This document shows positions 1 through 10,512 of a stretch of DNA of 60,630 nt, piece by piece. The stretch is from the NCBI GenBank assembly GCA_015680685.1, contig MNCI01008033.1:885324-945953 (forward strand). Direction: 5' to 3'. The notes beneath the pieces were generated by a model. That model ran no database searches and was not told the origin of the DNA. It saw only the letters and a list, made by a program, of their open reading frames with translations. The DNA is from Gnetum montanum (lineage: Eukaryota > Streptophyta > Gnetopsida > Gnetales > Gnetaceae). The translations under genes were made by a program, and so were the position numbers. Numbering within the stretch: the first letter of the stretch is position 1; every line of letters starts with the position of its first letter.

Positions 1-92
1 CGGCGGACTGCGATATCGCGTACGCGATATCGCAGGGAAGGACGCGATATCGCGTACGCGATATCGCGGCCGACGCAAACCGCGTTTCATCA
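1..92 (-). mobile_element. 5' tip of an Athila-like LTR, cut by the window edge
   Basis: Read on the minus strand, the sequence starts at 92 with TGATGAAACGCG and matches the start of the LTR at 58632 (TGATGAGACGCG). Four GATATC-centred GC-rich palindromes follow, centred near 62, 48, 28 and 14. The first palindrome centre is 29.5 bp from the LTR start in both copies. The sequence just outside (93-115) is not purine-rich on the element strand, so there is no polypurine tract. This is therefore the outer edge of a 5' LTR or solo LTR, and the element body lies to the left of the window. Confidence 0.85.
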
Positions 93-1840
93 TTGATAAA
101 TAGAATAATTATTGTAGTGTCTCCCAATTTGATCAATGATTTGCTAAGGTTTAATGCATCGTGATCACATTGATTGTGGATGAACACTTTATTGATATTT
201 TCAAAAATATCATATTTGTTATTTCCATAAGATATTTTTTGTTTGAGGTTATTTGGTTATCCTAATTTTATCATGAAGAATAAAGTTTATAAGGCATACA
301 TGATAGTGGATGCATCTATTAATTTGCTCATCATTTACTATAATCTTATAGTAAAAGATTGGAGTTATGATTATTTACTTCCCCAATAAGCTTTAGTCCC
401 TTATTTCTTACTTGCTAGAGTGAAATTGTACTTTGGGTACAACAAATTTAAGGATTTCAAAGTCCAAATCTTTGGGCATTCACTATTAATTGGTCTTATC
501 ATCAGCAATACAAAGATTAACATACCTAACACGCCCATCATTTGTGACAAAAAATGGATTGTTAAGTATGTTGACATGCGAGGTGGTCATATTAGAGGAG
601 CAGTAGCATCTTCAACACCCCAAGGCACCAAGCCTCACCTCTCCCTTAACCAAGGCCTTATGAGCTTTTGTCAACACCATTGGCAAAATCGGCTACAACA
701 TATCTAGGTTTGAAAGATGAATTTAGAGGCTTATGAGGAGGTAGGCTGACACCTCAGAACAGGAGGAACTTTCTCCCATTTCAAATAACAAGCCATTTGA
801 AACTCCCACTTGATTACAAGAGCATGTTCCTCCTACTCATGCTTATGATGTTGGCCCATCCAAGGACTATAACTCAGGCATGATAGAAAATTTTGATGAG
901 GAATTAGCATTTGTAGGGAATGCACATCTTTAGGGGGAGTAGCAAGGGTATGAGAACCAATCTCATCATCCTCATGAGGATTAGATGGAGATATATATTA
1001 ATGGAAAATTATCTTCCAAGAGGTAGAGGACTTTTATCTATGGTGCCATTGATAGATTTTTTGGTCCTTTGATACTAAAGACCTATCAGCAATGCCACTC
1101 TAATAGTCGAACTCATGCTCATTAATAACTTGAAAAGATATCTTCTAGGTCAAGATTCAAAGAGAACCTTCATTCATAATGGTGTCAAGAAATTGTGCTT
1201 AAGCTAGTAGATTCAAAGAAAAAGCCTCATGCTCCCAGTAGTAGTGATGATAAGTATCATATGTCAAAGCAATAGTATGGGGACTCTAATTAAGTACTTT
1301 TGGGGCTCTTTCTACCTTTGTGGGTGATATTCAAAAAATGGGAAGAGAGAATGAGGATATCACGTGCATGGACTCTAGCCTTTACATTTCCACATACTTT
1401 TCATCTTTTGTCTCTATTATGTTGCATTTGTTAGAGTTTTAGAGCTTTTTATTTTCATTTGTTAGGTTTGATGCTTGATGAACTTATGCTAACTATGTTA
1501 TATTAGATTGTTTTCATATTATGATCAATATGAACTTCCTATTATCTACATGATTTATTCTTTGAGACTTATCTTTTGTGGTCTAAATTATATGCTCCTC
1601 AACCATTCTTAAGTTCTTAGACAACATCAAAAAGGATAATGTTGATCTATCCCATGTTTTGGTGTCTAAAAACTAGATAATGGAAAGGTATGCTTATGTT
1701 TTAGGCATCGATTAAGTTGATGAGTATAAGATCAAAGTAAAAGATAAGAAAACTAAATCAATAATTCTAAGATGTATGGGAGAAAGAGTAACAATGTTAA
1801 AATTCATCCTTTTCCAACCTTAAATGCAAAGCAAACATCT
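93..1840. other. AT-rich stretch without a recognisable gene
   Basis: Short open frames occur (for example 420-707) but none resembles a family I recognise and stops are dense in all frames. The texture, including purine-rich GGGGGAG blocks near 932, suggests decayed retroelement DNA. No LTR edges or catalytic motifs could be placed. Confidence 0.4.
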
Positions 1841-1844
1841 AGGG

Positions 1845-2045
1845 TTCATGGTGGATGTCCAAGCTAAGAGATGGTTAAGTTTAGAACCCATATTTCATCT
1901 TAAGTGCATGTCCCAACTTGAGGATGGACATCCAAGATGATGGATGTCTAGGCTAAAGTATGAATGCTCCACCAAAATCTAGTTAGTTCTAAAGATGAAC
2001 ATCCAAACATGTTTCAAACATCCCACCCATGTCTTAGCCTTCGTT
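1845..2045. repeat. Cluster of GGATGTCC / GGACATCC motifs
   Basis: Several copies of an octamer and its reverse complement lie within 200 bp: GGATGTCC, GGACATCC, GGATGTCT, GAACATCC and AACATCCC. The arrangement resembles the palindrome arrays in the LTRs of this window. It may be the U3 part of a decayed LTR, but no TATA box or LTR edge was placed. Confidence 0.4.
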
Positions 2046-2149
2046 GTATTTACATCCAAACCTCAAATGGGACATTCTTGATAGTTGTTGAAGAAAATAA
2101 AAAACCCATTCCTATCTATTTTCCAAATTCTAATTATTGCAAGAGAATT

Positions 2150-2420
2150 TCTTGGATAAAAGGATTATTAAAGTACATGCCTACACCTTCAACTTGCATG
2201 TAATCTAAGACATTCATTGGTTCATCACATTGGCTGGACATCTGGCTTTGACTTAAGTAAGGATTTACACCAGTGGAAGGGTTGGAATATTGATTAGTTT
2301 GTTGAGGAATTACACCACCATTGTTACATCATTCTCCCAAGGTTTGAGTTATTAGATCTATTGTTCCATTGCATTGATTCTATCATTTAAAAGTTAGATT
2401 TATTTTTAGAGCTTGATGTA
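2150..2420 (-). pseudogene. Possible gag-like fragment, Q/N/S/P-rich
   Basis: One minus-strand frame reads as a Gln/Asn/Ser/Pro-rich peptide for about 60 codons, including NNGGVIPQQTNQYSNPSTG. Such composition is common in retroelement gag linkers. No zinc knuckle or capsid motif is visible, so this is a weak call; it could be chance coding texture in decayed repeat DNA. Confidence 0.2.
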
Positions 2421-2934
2421 TAAATGTCCTATTGTAAGCATAACTTTTGTAAATTTGATTTGTAGAATCATCTATCCTCTACTCACATCTTGTCATGATT
2501 CTTGAGAGCTCTATGAAGCATAGATTCTCATTGCAAGAAGATCTACGCTACAACCTTGAGGGGTTCACCTATGTGTGCTTAACATTTTTTTCTACCTTGA
2601 GGAGTATGTGAGTGTGTCTTGTAGGAACATCACAATTTAGTCTTACCCTTGCAAGGCCTTTGAAAATTCTATGGGATACCAAGCTTTACGATTTTTCCTA
2701 TGAGGAGTATGTAGCATTTGAGGATCTACCACAATGGTAGCCTTGGTAATAACTACAATTTCAATGGATTTTAAGGTGGTGAGCTTTACCATACACATTC
2801 ATGAGTTTGCTTCAATTTTGTAATTTTTTTAGCAATTTTGATTAAAATTGAAGTTTTATTTTATAATTCATTCATCCTCATCCCTACTCTGCCCCCTACT
2901 AAATTAATTGATCCACATACATCTTATTATGTGT

Positions 2935-4990
2935 GTAAAAAATCATGATTTTAGTTTTTGGGACATTAACTTTCATTCTTGAATGCTAACAAAAGTCATC
3001 AAGAGTATTAAGCATTTGTATCAGATTTTAAATTAAGAAAACATCATTAGCATAGATTAAGAGTTTGCCATGATTATTTTCAATTGTAATTACAAAATGA
3101 GTTAGTATTTTATACATCTACTATTCAAGTTTATTAATAAAAAGTCCAAATAAAGTATGAGAAAGAGGAGATCCTTGTTTAATACTAACTAATTTTTTTA
3201 TAATTATTTTCAAACATAATAAAATCACCACTAAAAAATCAAGGAATGTTAGGTAAGCTTTGAAGAAAAAAATATGAGATAGTAATTCTATTTGTACAAT
3301 TAATAGGAGCATAAAAGTTTTAAATATTAAAAGAAAGGAGTTTAACCATCTTGAAGACTAGCCTAAAGTGTAGAATTATCTTTATCATAAGATATAATTT
3401 TACTATACAAAAAATGATCCCTAATAAGAGTTGTATAATTTGAGTTTTTGCTTTTTACAATTTAAAACCATACTAGTCTCAATTTCTCTCTAGATTCATC
3501 ATGTGGATCACTAAATAATAATAATAATTGAAGAGGTTCTTTATATGTTTCATAGAAAAAGTTAGACATGCTTATTATTATTATTTTATTTAAAAGAATC
3601 AGATAACTTTTATTTTTATTATTGTAAAATGAATAATAAATTTATTATTATTATTATTATAAAAATTGAAAAATCCCTATTTATAAAGTTTTTAATGCTT
3701 TGAAATAATGATTATTAATTTACTTATGGACTAATTTTAAAACGTTCTACCAATAGAAATTTCTCAATTCCATTATGTTTTATATCTCCTTCATGTCCTT
3801 TTAGTTTACTAAGAATGATTCTTCCACTTTTCCTATTGTATGCCTTTTCATAATAGCATTCTAGTTGATAAAAACCTTTACAATCAAGATTATCTAATCT
3901 ATCTTTCTTAGGGGCATGTCAATCACTAATTTCATTGATGGGTAAACATATAATATTAATTCTCTATTTTCTTAATAATCTTCCTAGTTTTTTAGAAATG
4001 CTAATATAGTATGATAATATTTTCATTAAATATTTATAATTATTTTAATTCTTAATTAAATCTTCATTTGGTTCCTTAGTATCAATATTAACTTTGATAG
4101 ATCTTTCTCTTTTAGTAAGCTAGTTGTTAATACTATCACTCCAAGTCTTTTCAATAGTTTTAGAGTTATAATTATTTAATTTAAAGACATGATTGAGATG
4201 TTTAGATTCTTACTTTAAGGTTTTGATATTAGAAGTTATAAGGGCTCTAAACATTAAGGCTCTTAAAACTTCTATCTTTTAACTAAAAGGATAGTTGGAA
4301 TTAGCATCCAAGTATTTATTTGTATAAGTTTTCTTCCTATAGATTCTGCAAGAGCTATTCAAATTATTATTATTATGCATAATACTCTAACGTTAACAAC
4401 TAAGAAAGGAAGGGAGTTATTATATCCTTCCTCAATAGTAAATTAAATATTACAATTAATGTTATTAAGATATATAAGGAATTTGTTTAGTCTTTCTTCA
4501 TTGTATTGCTAGAGGCATTCTATATTGTTAGCATATCTAATCTAGTGCTTCAATTTTAATATGTATGAATTTAATGCTTTATGTTCAAAGTCTTCCATGC
4601 ATAGATTAGATCCAATAGAAGAAAGAGTTGTATCTCCTTGACTAGTATTAGTATTTGTAAATAACACTATAGCATTATGAAGAATGGTGTTATGACTTAT
4701 AACTATATTTGAATTGCAATTTTAATTTCTTGAAGAATAATAAAATCAGGATATAAATATCATGTGCAAAGAAAAGCACCACTCTATTAATAAGACCTTG
4801 AACATTTTACAAGAGAATTAATATTGGATGAAGATGAAGGAGTTGTTAATGAAACTAACATTCTTAAAAGAAACTGTTACTATATCTTGATCAAGAGTTA
4901 TAAAAGAATTATTAATAAATGAAATTTTTTGAAAATGGCAACCATTATGATTTGAACCCATTACTAACAATGGTAGCCTAATCCCCTTTA
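2935..4990 (-). mobile_element. Decayed L1-type LINE (endonuclease and RT remnants)
   Basis: On the minus strand the order of motifs fits LINE ORF2. Near 4800 there is an NVQGL motif like the NVRGL at the start of AP-endonucleases. At 4718-4750 PDFIILQEIKI is the metal-binding LQE segment. At 3121-3312 the frame ends in KQGSPLSHTLFGLFINKLE, the conserved RT block normally written RQGCPLSP. At 3043-3054 the catalytic YADD reads YAND, and a KVNVPKTKIMIF block follows. The first catalytic Asp of the pair is replaced and many stops interrupt the frame, so this copy is dead. No poly(A) tail or target duplication was found. Confidence 0.7.
3642..3660. repeat. (TTA)n microsatellite
   Basis: A run of about six TTA trinucleotides inside the LINE relic. 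Confidence 0.9.
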
Positions 4991-5700
4991 TAAGAAAACA
5001 TGATTTGAAGACAAGTTAGCGAAACCCAATTCTCATTCTATGGAATGAGACTTGGATAGGCACCAAGATAAGGTGGGGTGGTTTCACCTTATAGACATTG
5101 GCATGAAGATTTTACTTGTATTCTTTAAAATAGGATTTCCTTAATGTTTTTTATTTTGTAGAACCATTTGGAAATCATTTAAATTCCAATAGATTATTTT
5201 GAGATCTTATGAACATGTATTTATTTTCATTTAGTTATTAAACCTTCCTTGAATGTACATTCTACAAGATAACATTAAAAAATGAAGGGTTAACCATCAA
5301 AACTTTAGCAAAAACAACCTTAGCAAAATTTGCAATACCTTGTTGCTAGCATGCTTACATTATCTTTTTTTAAAGCATGAAAGGTCATAAGTGAAATAGA
5401 TGATTCTCTTAATGATAATAGTGACATTATGACATTCCATTTCTAGATGTTATGTAAAATGTTAAATATATGTTATATTAAACATTATGCATACTAAACA
5501 TGATAGGATAAAAGTAAAAATATTTCTTTAAAAATAAAATTGAGAAATGAATAAATGCATGTGGACTATGCTTTGAGGGTTCTTAGGGTTGTCTTTTATT
5601 GATAGCTATTCCTTAAAGGCAATTCATCGGTACCACCATAGTTAGGTCTAGACCCAAGTAGAAATAGTTTGGGCTACTTACAAATTTTGTTTAACTCTTG
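4991..5700. other. Spacer between LINE and gypsy relics
   Basis: AT-rich sequence with no recognisable domain. It lies where the 3' end and 3' LTR of the minus-strand gypsy relic should be, but I could not find a copy of the sequence seen at 18.9-20.2 kb, so the 3' LTR seems lost or decayed beyond recognition. Confidence 0.35.
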
Positions 5701-5739
5701 TAATAATAATTTTCATAGATTTTATTTTTTTTCCTTCCA

Positions 5740-6420
5740 TTCTACTCCTAAAGTTGAATCTACAGAAGTTAGTGGTGTTCGGCAATTTCATCTACATACA
5801 ACTTCAAATGATGTTCAATGTATGGATTCTTGATAATTATTATTATAGACAAATTCAATCAAATGTGTGTAATTCTCCCATGTTTTTAGTTTACTTTAGA
5901 CATAGCCCCATAAAATATTTTCCAATATTCACTTAATGCATTTCTTTTGGCCACCTATTTCTAGGTGATATATTGTACTGAATTTCAATTGGATCCCAAG
6001 TTTCTTGAAGAAGTTTTGCTAGAATTCAAAGATAAACTTATGTTCTCTATCTAATGTGATCGATTTTGGGCATCCATGTAGTTGAAATACCATATGTACA
6101 AATTTTTGGACTACATCTACAGCTATGTCTATAGATTTTAGAGGTATAAAATAAGTCATCTCTGATAGACAATCAACTATTACTAAGATAGAATCATTTC
6201 CTTTCTTGATCATTCGTAATATCACAATGAAATCCATAGTAACATCTTTTCATTTCTATGTTGGGACTTTTAAAGAGTGTAATAATTTGCTTGGTTTATT
6301 TTGTTTGGCCTTCACCCTTTGAAATGTTGTGCAATTTTTAATGTATGCAAATACATCATTTTTCATATCAAGCCAAAAATCAAACTTTCATATCATCACA
6401 TAGGTTTTGATATATCCAAG
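5740..6420 (-). pseudogene. Ty3/gypsy integrase remnant
   Basis: The frame includes part of the HHCC zinc-binding region (an NCTTFQRVK stretch, usually NC..CQR.K), a linker PSKLLHSLKVP, the core start MDFIVILRM, the DSILVIVDCLSEMTYFIPL block and the second active-site region SITLDREHKF. It continues through a block like LG..L..STAYHP..DGQ near 5941-6000 and ends near CRTPL. Premature stops separate the blocks (for example two just before MDFI). The core region from MDFI to HKFIFEF (6019-6237) remains open for 72 codons. The integrase is nonfunctional. Confidence 0.85.
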
Positions 6421-6889
6421 ATGTCTAACATATGTACTTTTGATAATAATTTAAATCTCTAATTTCTTATGGTATACATACCTTCTATCCCTTCATTAAT
6501 AGGCACTTTGGGGAGAGGTTGTAATGAGGTTTAGAAGCTATGTTAGTTAGAATGGGTTTAAAATAAGGATCTTCTTTTATTTATTCCTTGATCTCTTCTT
6601 TCATAGGGATTGTCACAACATCAATCATTAGGTTTCACATTTGGCTAAAGACATCAGCCACTATGTTTTATTTTCCTAGAATATATTTGATTTCAAAATA
6701 ATATTCAACCAACAATTCTACCCATCTTCATTATCTAGTGTTTAGGATGGGTTGTCTCTGCAAATATTCTAAGCTCTTATAATCTATTTTTAATATGAAT
6801 CTTTTATCAAAAGATAATGTCTCCAAACTTTTAAGACATGAACAATTACTAGTAATTCTAAATCATGGGTAGAGTAATTTCCTTAGCTC

Positions 6890-7800
6890 TCATAATTTAT
6901 GAGACTCAAAACATATAACTTTATCCTCTTGTGAAAGAATTGCATCATTTCCTACTCCATAAGCATTTGTGGATACTTCGAATGGTAATTCTTCATCTAA
7001 GATTCTTAGAATAGGCATTGTGGTTAGTAGAATCTTTAGTTTTAGGAAAGATTCTTTGTATCTTTCATCAAACTTAAATATACATTTTTCTTGTAAAAGA
7101 TCAATCAAGGGAACTACCAAGGTAAAATAATCTTTAATAAAATATCAATAAAAACCTATTAAACCAAAAAAAAACCCTAAAGTGTTGTAATATCTTTAAG
7201 TTCTGGTCATTCACGAACTACACTAACCTTAGATGGGTCTACTTGTAGCTCTTGTTTAGATACACTGTGGTCCAAGTATGATACTACTTCTTTAAAGAGT
7301 TCACATTTACTCAATTTTTTCTTTAACTAATGTTTCTTAAGAATTTCCATATCAATTTTTAAATGTTTAACATGTTCCTCTATTAACTTAGAATAGACAA
7401 GTATATCATTCATAAATACAATAACAAATTAATAAAGGTATTCTCAAATGATATTATTCATCAATGCCATGAATATAGTGCATTAGTCAATCCAAATGAC
7501 ATTACTACAAATCCATATAATCCATACCTTGTTCTAAATGTCATTTTAAAATATCTTTCTCTTTAATTCTTATCTGGTGATAACTTGACTTTAAATCAAT
7601 CTTGGAAAAATACATGCTCTAGTGAGTTGATCAAAAAGTTTGTCAATCCTACATAACAGATAAGTATTTTTAATTGTTACTTTGTTTAATTTTCTATAAT
7701 CAATACATGACATTAAGATACCATACTTTTCCTTAATGAATAGAACTAGTGCATCCCAAGATAAGACACTGGACCAAATCTTCCATTCTTCCAATAACTA
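6890..7800 (-). pseudogene. Ty3/gypsy reverse transcriptase and RNase H start, decayed
   Basis: At 7591-7794 the frame carries [18 protein letters not shown] followed by [14 protein letters not shown], the first RT blocks. At 7405-7416 the catalytic FIDD/YADD box reads FMND, so the first Asp is lost. At 6890-7120 PLIDLLQEK...F..DE...SFLKLK and PFEVSTNA are the connection and RNase H start, where the usual D of TDAS is N. Stops and shifts separate these pieces. The element cannot have been autonomous since these changes. Confidence 0.85.
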
Positions 7801-8066
7801 GCCTAATTGTACTTTTAATTTTCTTAATTCAATAGAAGAAAACCTATATGGGGCTTTTGAAACTAATTGTATACATAGAAAAATGTTAATGGCATGTTCA
7901 ATAGTTCTTTTTGGTGGTAATTCTCAACTATCTCCAAATACTAGATTCTCATACTCTTTAAGTAATTTTGGAATCTAATAGTTAGAAAGTTTATGGGGTT
8001 AGACTACTTTTACAATAAACATAGTAGTGCCCTTCTTGACTAGTCTCTTAGCTTACTTAATAGTTA

Positions 8067-8477
8067 TCATATGAATTTTCTTTGCTCTTTATACCTCCTT
8101 AAAAGCTTGACTTCATCAATGGTTGGCACTTTCAAGACACAATGGTTAGTAACATTATATTTTTGTAAAAAAGGATTATCTTGCAAAGTAAAGTTAATTT
8201 CTCCATACCTAGTATGCCTAGTCATTGTCGTTCCATCTACAAGGTCTATTTTAATAACCTTCTTAGAAGATAAAGTTAGGTTTAATGACATAACTAAAGT
8301 TGGTGAAATAAAATTATCACTTGCTTCACTATTAATCAAGAATTTAACCTTTTGACCCTTAATTAATCCTTCATAAATGAGTAAAATAAATTGAAATTTT
8401 CTCAAACTTGACTTAGTCGATGTTAAAATTTTCTTCAGAACTGTAGTTGTAGTAGGTTGAGGTTTTCCTTTAGCCAT
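8067..8477 (-). pseudogene. Ty3/gypsy aspartic protease remnant
   Basis: A 136-codon open frame contains LINSEASDNFISPTL, which corresponds to the retroviral-type protease motif usually written LIDSGATHNFI. The catalytic Asp is Asn and the following Gly is Glu, so the protease is inactive although the frame is still open. The RT relic follows downstream on the same strand and the zinc knuckle precedes it. Confidence 0.75.
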
Positions 8478-8554
8478 ATTGGTGTTGGGTTTTTTGTTCT
8501 TATATTGATTGTTTCTTTGTATATTTATTTTAAATAATGGGCAATCTTGCTTGA

Positions 8555-8600
8555 AGTGGTCTTCACTACAAGCAAAACATCTTGTTCACATTCTCTTTGT
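8555..8600 (-). pseudogene. Gag zinc knuckle of the gypsy relic
   Basis: The minus strand reads RCFACSEDHFKQDCPLFK: Cys-x2-Cys-x3-His-x4-Cys, the spacing seen in many plant gypsy gag proteins. All four ligands are kept. It sits just upstream of the protease frame, as expected. Confidence 0.75.
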
Positions 8601-9541
8601 GGGTGTCTCTTTCACCGTTGCTTGTTGAAGAGTTATAGTCCATACTTGATTTGACTCTTCATGATCCTTAGCAATCCTGTATACTTCATCAACTATTTGG
8701 AGATTATGGGCATGTGTTTGGGGATGCAATTAAGCATGTAGACCACTAATAAACTTTGAAGTTAATTCACCCTCATCTTGTGGCTTACATACTAGGAGAG
8801 ATCATAAAACTCCTTGTAGTAGTGATCCACCGATCATTGACTCAATCTTAGTAAGTTGAATCATATCTTACATTTCTTAAGAAAAGAAACTAGTACAAAT
8901 TTTTGTTTGAAATCTTGATAAGAGTTTATCCAATTTGTAATCAATCCTTGAGATCTTAATTCATTTCACCATGTTACCATAAGTTCCCTTAAATACAAAG
9001 AGACTACCTCCAAATGTTCTTAACTTGATAAATTTAACATGTTAAAATAATTTTTCATAATATCAAGTTAAGCTTTCGCCTAAGCACTAGATCTAGGGGC
9101 TCCATCATAATGATCAAGTTTTACCTTCTTTGCATGAACTTGGGTTAAGGAATCTTTTAATGAATTTTTCCAATTCCAATAACCCTCCCCTTCAAGTTTC
9201 ATTCTTTAGCCTTGTGAAGGAATGTTGGCACCTTAGCATCCAATGGATGGAGATTGATCTTAATACTAATCCATAGGAGAAAATTGATCTTGGTACTAGT
9301 CTTGATGATGTTGAAATTGATCTTGGTGATAATTCCTAGGTAGATTTTGACTATGATCTTTAGGTGAATATTGGTTTTAACATGAAGGTTAGGTCAAATG
9401 ATTAGTTAATTACTTGATGGAATCTACAAATGAATCCAACTTTCCTTGAACTTTTGACCTCTTTCCTTCAAAACTATTAGATAATTTCCTAATTTCTTTG
9501 GACATATCTTGCATATTTTTCATGAACCCTTGGTTTGATTA

Positions 9542-9546
9542 ACAAA
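9542..9546. repeat. Target-site duplication (left), ACAAA
   Basis: These five bases pair with ACGAA at 18703-18707 across the Athila-like insertion. The single difference is CG to CA, as expected from deamination of a methylated CpG on the other strand. Confidence 0.7.
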
Positions 9547-10387
9547 TGATGAGTCATGATTTTATCAGTTTCGATATTGGATACCTCAATATCATATACA
9601 CGATATTGGATCCAAAGAAATGATGTTGGATATCCAATATTGTCTCTTCTATACTAGCCTATAAATACAACACTTGGGCGCATGGTTGGGACATAGTTTT
9701 GTTGTTAGATTTTAGATAGTTTTTCAGTGTTATAATTCCAAGTTCTATTATTTCTAATACATGCCCACAGTGTGAAGTTTGTGATTGTATGGCATCCTTA
9801 TTCGAGTGTGACGTACTTGGACACGTTACATGATCCGAAATAAAGATCAAGATTACCTCCATTATTGCAACATCCACTTAGATTTATTATTACTTTAATT
9901 GTTTAATCATTTACTATTTTCTTTAGTTAATGTTTCCATTTACTACTATTTATGATTCCTATCATTAAGCAGAATGATTATGACTAATTGTGAGCACTTA
10001 AGTGTAATTACTTGGTAACCCAGTAGTGTATTGTTTGGCAAGCCCAATGACATACACTTGGCAACTCCAACTATAGTTATACAAAGTCCAAGGTGTGTGT
10101 AGATGATTAGGAACAAATACTTATCACATGTAGGCTAGTTTAGATTTTACTTTCCATTCTTTATTAGCTTAATTAATTTATCTCTTTATTGTCATTAGGA
10201 GCAACCTCACTTTGGACTAAATCATATGTAACAAAGCTACCACTAGTCCAAGTGGAAAGACAACAAACTACGATCAAACCATAATGATTTAGATGCACAA
10301 CTAGTCCCATCCATAGAATTTGACCAGATCATGTGTGAACCCTTATGATTCGTATGGTTGGATGTAGGGGTACATCGTCGCTCATCA
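9547..10387 (+). repeat. 5' LTR of the pol-less Athila-like element
   Basis: 841 bp. U3 begins with decayed GATATC palindromes (9573-9641). A TATAAATA box lies at 9660-9667 and an AATAAA signal at 9839-9844. The sequence matches the 3' LTR along its length with scattered substitutions and small indels. Confidence 0.9.
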
Positions 10388-10388
10388 T

Positions 10389-10406
10389 TGGCACCATTGC
10401 CATGGA
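10389..10406 (+). promoter_or_regulatory. Primer-binding site, tRNA-Asp type, decayed
   Basis: TGGCACCATTGCCATGGA matches the canonical tRNA-Asp site TGGCGCCGTTGCCGGGGA at 14 of 18 positions. Three of the four differences are G to A after C, as expected from CpG decay. It starts one base after the LTR end, as in the intact copy at 59693. Confidence 0.8.
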
Positions 10407-10512
10407 TGATGCTAGTTATCTAGATTAGTTATATCATACACGATTGTTGTAAATGCATTAACAATATATCTTTCAGAAAATATTAAATCACACACATCAT
10501 TAATTGAAAAAA

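Larger units (their letters stand above)
5700..9546 (-). mobile_element. Decayed Ty3/gypsy element, gag-PR-RT-RH-IN segment
   Basis: Read on the minus strand, all gypsy domains occur in canonical order: gag with a CCHC-type zinc knuckle (about 8555-8600), protease (8067-8477), reverse transcriptase (about 7380-7800), RNase H start (6890-7120) and integrase (about 5740-6420). The RT and integrase wording ([19 protein letters not shown]) is typical of chromovirus/Del-Tekay relatives. Frames are broken by many stops. Gag is cut at 9546 by insertion of the plus-strand Athila-like element and resumes at 18703. The 3' LTR was not found. Confidence 0.85.

Noticed and set aside
1-70. CRISPR-like or satellite array
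   Set aside because: The repeated palindromes belong to the U3 of an LTR, as shown by the matching copy at 58632.
420-707. 95-codon open frame
   Set aside because: It starts at GTG, has no recognisable domain and lies in repeat-like sequence with no splice context.
5754-5936. Plus-strand 60-codon frame
   Set aside because: The minus strand here carries recognisable integrase text (up to CRTPL).
8071-8355. Plus-strand 94-codon frame
   Set aside because: It is the antisense shadow of the gypsy protease frame on the minus strand.
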